Positions 59,874 through 64,000 of a DNA stretch of 64,000 bases are shown here, piece after piece (position 1 is the stretch's first letter; every line of letters starts with the position of its first letter). The stretch is taken from positions 104,106 to 168,105 of the forward strand of contig JANNOJ010000052.1 of the NCBI GenBank assembly GCA_031399025.1, read 5' to 3'. Position numbers and translations under genes: made by a program. The stretch comes from CBDBZL01 sp031399025. Its GTDB lineage: Bacteria > Pseudomonadota > Alphaproteobacteria > Sphingomonadales > Sphingomonadaceae. A model generated the notes under the pieces. The model was not told where the DNA came from, ran no database searches, and worked only from the letters and a program-made list of their open reading frames with translations.

Positions 59874-60191
59874 TCAGTCGTTGGCCGGCTTGGCGCCGGG
59901 CGGCAGGATGTCGCCGATCGTCGTCTTGACCGTTTTCACCCGCACGTTGGGCGCGATTTCGATCTCGGCGTAAGCATCGTCGACCCGCATGACCTTGCCC
60001 ACGATGCCGCCGGCGGTGACCACCTGATCGCCCTTCTTGATGCCCGCGATCTTGGTGGCGTGTTCCTTCTGCCGCTTCATCTGGGGGCGGATGATCAGGA
60101 ACCAGAAGATGACGATCATGCCTATGATCGGCAGGAACTGCACCCATCCGGGGGGAGCTGCGGCGCCGCCGGCGGCGAGGATATCGAGCAT
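59874..60191 (-). CDS. yajC: Preprotein translocase subunit YajC
   Basis: The 105-residue protein has one membrane helix (FLPIIGMIVIFWFLIIRP) followed by the typical QMKRQKEHATKIAGIKKGDQVVTAGGIVGKV domain. YajC associates with SecDF. It begins the yajC-secD-secF operon. Confidence 0.95.
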   Translation of the reverse strand: MLDILAAGGAAAPPGWVQFLPIIGMIVIFWFLIIRPQMKRQKEHATKIAGIKKGDQVVTAGGIVGKVMRVDDAYAEIEIAPNVRVKTVKTTIGDILPPGAKPAND

Positions 60192-60395
60192 GAGATCGGC
60201 CTGTCAGAAAGGTGGATGCGTGGGTTAATCGGGGCAGCCGGGGCGGACGGCAAGCCTGCCCGGTTGTTGGCCTCGGTTGGTGGCGCGAGCGCCTAGCAGC
60301 TATGGTGGGGAGTGGCAAATGGGTGCGCCACCCGCCGGCATCGCACGGCTTGCCTTGCGCCGCCCCGCTGCCTATACGCCCGGCCTCCACTGGAT

Positions 60396-60472
60396 CGGGA
60401 CGTAGCGCAGCCTGGTAGCGCATCACACTGGGGGTGTGGGGGTCGGAGGTTCGAATCCTCTCGTCCCGACCA
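60396..60472 (+). tRNA. tRNA-Pro (GGG)
   Basis: The cloverleaf is complete: acceptor CGGGACG/CGTCCCG, D-arm GCGCAGCCTGGTAGCGC, anticodon arm CACACTGGGGGTGTG with GGG, T-arm GGAGGTTCGAATCCTCT, discriminator A and CCA. The DNA after the 3' end is decayed and rich in mobile-element relics. Confidence 0.97.
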
Positions 60473-60637
60473 GTGGTTTTCTATTGGAACCAGCAGCTTA
60501 AGCGGGCGGCGTCAGTTGCCCGTTGGGCTTGCAGCCTCGGCCCGTAAGCAGTTCGTAAGTGCCTGCCACGCGGGCGCCCTGATTGCGCTCGTCCGCCGCT
60601 GAGAGTGGCTGCGAATGCGGGATGAAGTCATCGACCA

Positions 60638-60870
60638 ATGAACCAACCTCTCACGTGGCTGATGCCCTGCGACCGGTTGGAGGTGCTACGCTCGCTTGCC
60701 ACCGTGGTCACAGCGGGGATCGCGATCGCAGCGCTGAGGAACTGGCGAGAGCAAGGCCAGGCGAAGCGAAGGGGCCGAGTTCCGCGATGAGTTGATCGGG
60801 GCAACCCACACCACACATAGCTCAGGTGCGCCGATCTTCCCCTGGTTACGCGGCACCTTAGGTTAGCCCG
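60638..60870 (+). pseudogene. Possible decayed gene for a membrane-anchored protein
   Basis: A 50-codon frame (60638-60790) has one hydrophobic stretch (LATVVTAGIAIAAL) followed by RNWREQGQAKRRG. In the next frame the same DNA continues as EFRDELIGATHTTHSSGAPIFPW. The two together look like one protein with a membrane anchor and helical tail, disrupted by a frameshift. Family unknown; a chance reading is possible. Confidence 0.35.
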
Positions 60871-60892
60871 TCAGGCGCTGCTCGGCCGGGTC

Positions 60893-61370
60893 GGGGGTGA
60901 GATACGAGGGCCGAGGGCATGCGGTGCCGATTGTACTATCCTGCGATGGATCCGAACAGGGCTTGGCGCGCTTCGACGTGCCTGGCCTGGCGGCATCGGT
61001 GGACGAGCTCGACCCTCAAGGTGGGCAAGAAGCTCTCCAAGGGGGCGTTGTCGTCGCAGCTGCGGGTGCGGCTCATCGACGCTGTCGCGCCAAGAGCGGC
61101 AAGGTGCTCGACATAGGTCCCGGCCGCATAGTGCGATCCCCTGGCGCAGGGGTGGAGATCAGCCGGGATGGGGGCCATCGATGGCGAGGCGGCTTCGCCC
61201 GCATAGTCATGCCGCTGACCTGCAGGGTCCGCTGCCGGCGGCGCCGCATCGGCGGCATGATCCCCAGTTCACGCGCCACGTCGGTCTGAATCCGGCCGCT
61301 CGTCTCCCGCCACGCCACCGCCTCATCGGTGAGGTAACGCCTCCCAACCTTCGCCTCCCTCCGCCTCCCG
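60893..61370 (-). mobile_element. IS3-family insertion sequence relic
   Basis: The minus strand encodes fragments of both IS3 transposase genes. Near 61365-61230 an OrfA-like helix-turn-helix segment reads RRYLTDEAVAWRETSGRIQT followed by DVARELGIMPPM. In another frame from 61178 an OrfB integrase-core end reads RGSHYAAGTYVEHLAALGAT, then ASMSR, NAPLESFLPTLRVELVH with the last catalytic Glu, and YNRHRMPSAL after a stop codon. The middle, including most of the DDE core, is missing, and frameshifts and a stop make it dead. Terminal repeats were not found. Confidence 0.75.
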
Positions 61371-61547
61371 GCCCCGCAAAGCCGATCATCGGTGTCCGCG
61401 CAATCAGCGGGAGATCAGAACGACATCGGACGCAGAGCCGCCTGCGGCAATCTTGAGACCGTCGGACAAGCCGCCACCCCTGACAATCACACCGACGATC
61501 AACACTCGCCAGCGACAATCAGCGTCGCTAGCCCAACAACATCACGA

Positions 61548-62534
61548 TCACCGGACTCGCACCGTCATCCCCGCCGTCCTCTCATCCAGATCGTCGCGGT
61601 ACAGCGCCGCTGCCGCCGGCCGATCAGCCGCGTGGCGGGAGTTCCAGGCGCCATGTCTCGGATCGGAGGCCAGCCACCAAAGGAGTACGGGGAGCAGTGC
61701 CAGGTAAAGGACAGTGCTCCCGGCGATTGTCGCGGCGACGCGCTCGCGCGAAGCGTCGTTCGCGGGTGCAAGGGACGCAAATACGCTGCTGGGCGTGGCC
61801 GACTGCAAGATAAGAATGGCCGCGGCGACACCGGCGAGGCCGAACAGCCACGTCGCGAGGCCGCCGGCGGTAACACCGATGATCAGCCGCAGCGCAGCCC
61901 AGTGCGCCACGCGCAAGACGGCGGCGGAGGTTGTGCGGCCAAGCGCGTGCCCAAGAGCGAGAAGCATCATCGGCATGGCGGTAGAGCCGAGCGCGTCGCA
62001 GACGTGAAGCAGCCATCGAGGTGGCGTGCCTCCGCTGCTGATGAAGATGAGCGCCGCGCCCAAGCTCATCGCGACCGGGGCCGCCCGGACGATCCGCCGA
62101 CGGCCGCCCTCTGGATCGGTCAGCGCCAGCGCGCCGGTCTGCAGCACCAGGCAAAGCACGAAGACGATCGTGGCGTAGGTCAGGCCCTGCGCGCCGAGCG
62201 CGGCGTTGCTCACGGGAAGCCCGATGTTGCCCACATTGCCGAACGCCAAGGCCGGACGCAGGGTGGATTCCATCGAGCTGCAGCGGCTCACGAGCGTGGC
62301 CAAGCCGACGGAGATCCCTACCGCCGTCGCGGCCGCGAGCAGGTAGTTGCCGACGACCAACGCGCCGATTTGCCCCTTCGTCAGCGCCGAAAAGACCAGG
62401 CATGGGACGGCCACCATGAGGGTGAGCGCCGTCAAGGACCGGTGGTCAAACGGAAGCCCGGCGCGGCGCCAAACGAACCCGATCGCGATGATCGCGACCA
62501 AGGGCGCCAGGATGAAGATCTGTTCTTCCACCAT
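61548..62534 (-). CDS. AEC-family (auxin efflux carrier-like) transporter
   Basis: This 328-residue inner-membrane protein has about ten helices and AEC-type motifs: FGNVGNIGLPVSNAALG in the first half and LILQSATPSSVFASLAPAND in the second. Bacterial members export small carboxylates or amino-acid derivatives; the substrate is unknown. The last ~38 residues, after LALLPVLLWWLAS, are hydrophilic and lack the look of a family terminus, suggesting that the original stop was lost by rearrangement with the adjacent relic DNA. ATGs at 62534 and 62546 are both possible. Confidence 0.8.
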   Translation of the reverse strand: MVEEQIFILAPLVAIIAIGFVWRRAGLPFDHRSLTALTLMVAVPCLVFSALTKGQIGALVVGNYLLAAATAVGISVGLATLVSRCSSMESTLRPALAFGNVGNIGLPVSNAALGAQGLTYATIVFVLCLVLQTGALALTDPEGGRRRIVRAAPVAMSLGAALIFISSGGTPPRWLLHVCDALGSTAMPMMLLALGHALGRTTSAAVLRVAHWAALRLIIGVTAGGLATWLFGLAGVAAAILILQSATPSSVFASLAPANDASRERVAATIAGSTVLYLALLPVLLWWLASDPRHGAWNSRHAADRPAAAALYRDDLDERTAGMTVRVR

Positions 62535-62546
62535 GCCCCTGAGCAT

Positions 62547-63014
62547 CGCGCTGGATAGTCAGTGTTGCAACGTTGATTTTTTGGCCTGGGTGGAGCGGTG
62601 ATGCCGCAGTGATCGGGAATGCCTTTGAAGCTCCACGACTTTCCCTGATCGTCCGCGTCGTTCCGCATCCCCATCATGTATGGCCTGAAGGGGCTCAACC
62701 CTGAGATCGTCCAGGTCGACTTCAACTCGGGGGCCCAGCTGTCGGCTGCCTGCAGATTGGTCGCGCCTCCGGGTCTTGTGCCACGCTCGTAGACGATCAG
62801 GGTTCCCGGTCGCGGTCGCTAGCAATAGCGTTGCACTCGGACGGCTCCATCCCGACCCGCCGGTCGTGTGCTCAACAAAGATCGGGTGCTAAACTCCCGA
62901 CCGGCAGCGGAGGCGCGGCCGACGATTGCAGAGGGAGACGATTGCAGAGGGAGTGGTATTCGCACTGGGTCGCCACAGGCTTCGCCGCCATGGAAGCGGA
63001 TAGAGCAAGTCGGG
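62547..63014. other. Decayed DNA without an assignable gene
   Basis: Frames here are short and none resembles a known family. A 16-bp tandem duplication lies at 62921-62952. The region lies between the AEC transporter and the riboflavin-synthase fragment and is probably relic sequence. Confidence 0.5.
62921..62952 (+). repeat. Exact 16-bp tandem duplication
   Basis: GACGATTGCAGAGGGA is repeated twice without a gap or mismatch. A recent slippage or a transposon-excision footprint could explain it. Confidence 0.9.
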
Positions 63015-63182
63015 GGAGAGTTCTGCATCGGCGATAGTGTGTCGATCGCCGGCGTGTGCCTCGTCGCTCAAATGCACAACGCCCGCCGGTTCAAGGTTGA
63101 CCTGTCGCCGTTTGCGCGTCTCGTCGCAATCGACGGGGCCGTCTGCGGGGGCTGGCCCGCTCTCGCCCGCACCCAACCCTGA
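63015..63182 (+). pseudogene. Fragment of a riboflavin synthase (lumazine-binding) gene
   Basis: The frame contains FCIGDSVSIAGVCLVAQ followed by RRFKVDLSPFA, matching the first lumazine-binding repeat of the riboflavin synthase alpha chain (GDSIAVxGVCLTV...RFxVDLSPET). The expected N-terminus MFTGIV and the second repeat are missing, so it is a fragment. It ends 40 nt before the TetR gene. Confidence 0.55.
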
Positions 63183-63221
63183 GGCGGTGGCTAGCGGGAC
63201 ATGCATCGGCTAGGTGGCGTC

Positions 63222-63875
63222 ATGGCCAGCAGACGACCCCGACCGACCTCGCGTGACCTTCGGGCGATCGAGACCAAGGCGAACATCGCGCACGCGGCGC
63301 TTGGCCTGTTCGCGCAGAACGGGTTCGCGGGAACGTCCTCCCGGACAATCGCGCAGGCTGCCGGCGTGTCCAACGCGCTCCTGTTCTATCACTATCCGAC
63401 CAAGGGTGACCTCCTACGAGGCATCATCGAGCACCATGCGACCTTCGGAGCAGAGGTCGCGGAAGTGGTGACCAGGCTGGGCGACCAGCCGCTCGCCGTT
63501 GTGTTCGGCATTGTTGTGACCAGGTTTGTAGCGTTGCTGGCGTCCGGCGGCACGGAGGCCCAGTTCTTCCGCCTTATGCTGATCGAATCGCAGACGAGCG
63601 ACGATCACTTCGCGGTGATGGAATCGCTGATCGGGCGGGCCTCCGAGTCGCTGGGCAATTACCTACGCAGCCGTATCGCGGCGGGCGAGGTTAGGCCGGA
63701 CGCTGGTCCAGACACTGCAGTGCGGATGCTCTTCGGCGCTCTTGCGCTGCATGTCATGACCAGCCCGCGCACGACGGCAGTCGACCACCGCGCCCGCTCG
63801 ACCGCGTTTGCTGAGGAGGTAGTGGACATCATGACCAGAGGGCTGGTGCAGCCGTCGGCCGCTAGAGCGGGATGA
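63222..63875 (+). CDS. TetR-family transcriptional regulator
   Basis: About 217 residues. The N-terminal helix-turn-helix reads IAHAALGLFAQNGFAGTSSR, then TIAQAAGVSNALLFYHYPTKGDLL, diagnostic of TetR. The C-terminal ligand-binding domain is all-helical. The ATG at 63222 is preferred; one at 63201 adds seven residues. The target is unknown; the nearby transporter faces away, 690 bp off, so a regulatory link is only possible. It abuts the end of an IS630-type transposase. Confidence 0.9.
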   Translation: MASRRPRPTSRDLRAIETKANIAHAALGLFAQNGFAGTSSRTIAQAAGVSNALLFYHYPTKGDLLRGIIEHHATFGAEVAEVVTRLGDQPLAVVFGIVVTRFVALLASGGTEAQFFRLMLIESQTSDDHFAVMESLIGRASESLGNYLRSRIAAGEVRPDAGPDTAVRMLFGALALHVMTSPRTTAVDHRARSTAFAEEVVDIMTRGLVQPSAARAG

Positions 63876-63877
63876 CA

Positions 63878-64000
63878 TTACGCTGCACCATATCCTGAGT
63901 TTCTGAGGTAGGCTGCGCACTCGTTGGGTGGGAAGCGGTCGAGAAGTGCGCCGATGCGCTGCCAGGTTGCTTCCCTTGTTCGCTCTGCGGCGGCGCGCAG
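63878..64000 (-). mobile_element. 3' end of an IS630-type transposase, running off the window
   Basis: The minus-strand frame reads RAAAERTREATWQRIGALLD, then RFPPNECAAYLRNSGYGAA and a TAA stop. This matches the C-terminus of IS630-family transposases (R-A-x-R-T...W-x-x-I-G-x-x-L-D-x-F-x-P-x-E-C-x-x-Y-x-x-x-x-G-Y). The rest lies beyond 64000. The stop is only 2 bp from the TetR stop, so the insertion lies immediately downstream of that gene. Confidence 0.75.

Noticed and set aside
61392..62558. Plus-strand frame of 388 codons over the AEC gene
   Set aside because: Hydrophilic, Arg/Gly/Gln-rich shadow; the minus strand encodes clear membrane helices and AEC motifs.

Overview
The window is about 64 kb of very GC-rich chromosomal DNA. 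Protein style and gene order point to an alphaproteobacterium of the order Sphingomonadales, probably an Erythrobacteraceae-like or Sphingomonas-like organism. The main reasons are the chain rpsB-tsf-pyrH-frr-uppS-cdsA-dxr-rseP-bamA-ompH-fabZ, a DUF6456 gene, an NDUFS4-like protein, a zinc-free L31, and EcfG-type and alphaproteobacterial LexA-type sites. This placement is inference; no 16S rRNA gene is present.

Layout. 1-2.3 kb: the end of a TPR signalling protein and a small partner. 2.3-9.9 kb: a DUF3857/transglutaminase/TPR protein, pgsA, an LplT-like MFS transporter, a ThDP enzyme, a stress-type csbD gene and an EVE protein. 10.1-13.3 kb: dapF, an mtaB remnant, ftsY, ispZ and tRNA-His. 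13.4-19.6 kb: an amino-acid dehydrogenase and the cytochrome c maturation operon ccmCDEFGHI. 19.7-22.8 kb: kup, a 2OG-Fe(II) oxygenase and rpmE. 22.9-35.1 kb, minus strand: envelope, isoprenoid and translation genes from fabZ up to rpsB, interrupted once by an oppositely oriented phosphoesterase. 35.3-37.3 kb: a putative SOS-controlled small membrane protein, pssA and psd. 37.4-45.3 kb: tRNA-Tyr, rlmB, hupB, lon with an in-frame amber codon, a YbaB protein, dnaX, DUF4188, the SRP RNA and an NDUFS4-like protein. 45.4-60.2 kb: hrpB, a polyprenyl synthase, chorismate mutase, a GH128-like hydrolase, an ABC-F ATPase, a SIMPL protein, a PepSY protein with a two-component system, DUF6456 and XRE genes, and secF-secD-yajC. 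60.4-64 kb: tRNA-Pro followed by a decayed accessory region with an IS3 relic, an AEC transporter, a riboflavin-synthase fragment, a TetR regulator and the end of an IS630-type transposase.

Most genes are housekeeping and sit in tight operons with 1-4 nt stop/start overlaps. The envelope theme is strong: phospholipid synthesis (pgsA, pssA, psd, cdsA), outer-membrane assembly (bamA, ompH, rseP), undecaprenyl synthesis (uppS) and secretion (secDF, yajC, ftsY, SRP RNA).

The most unusual observations are these: a GAAC-N7-GAAC LexA-type box in front of a 58-residue single-pass membrane protein; lon interrupted by one in-frame TAG exactly between its ATPase and protease halves; mtaB reduced to a 67-codon reading frame that keeps both overlaps with its neighbours; a complete canonical EF-hand loop inside the Skp-like protein next to bamA; an EcfG-type promoter in front of csbD; and the decayed island beside tRNA-Pro. 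I saw no CRISPR array, rRNA operon, intact prophage or complete insertion sequence.
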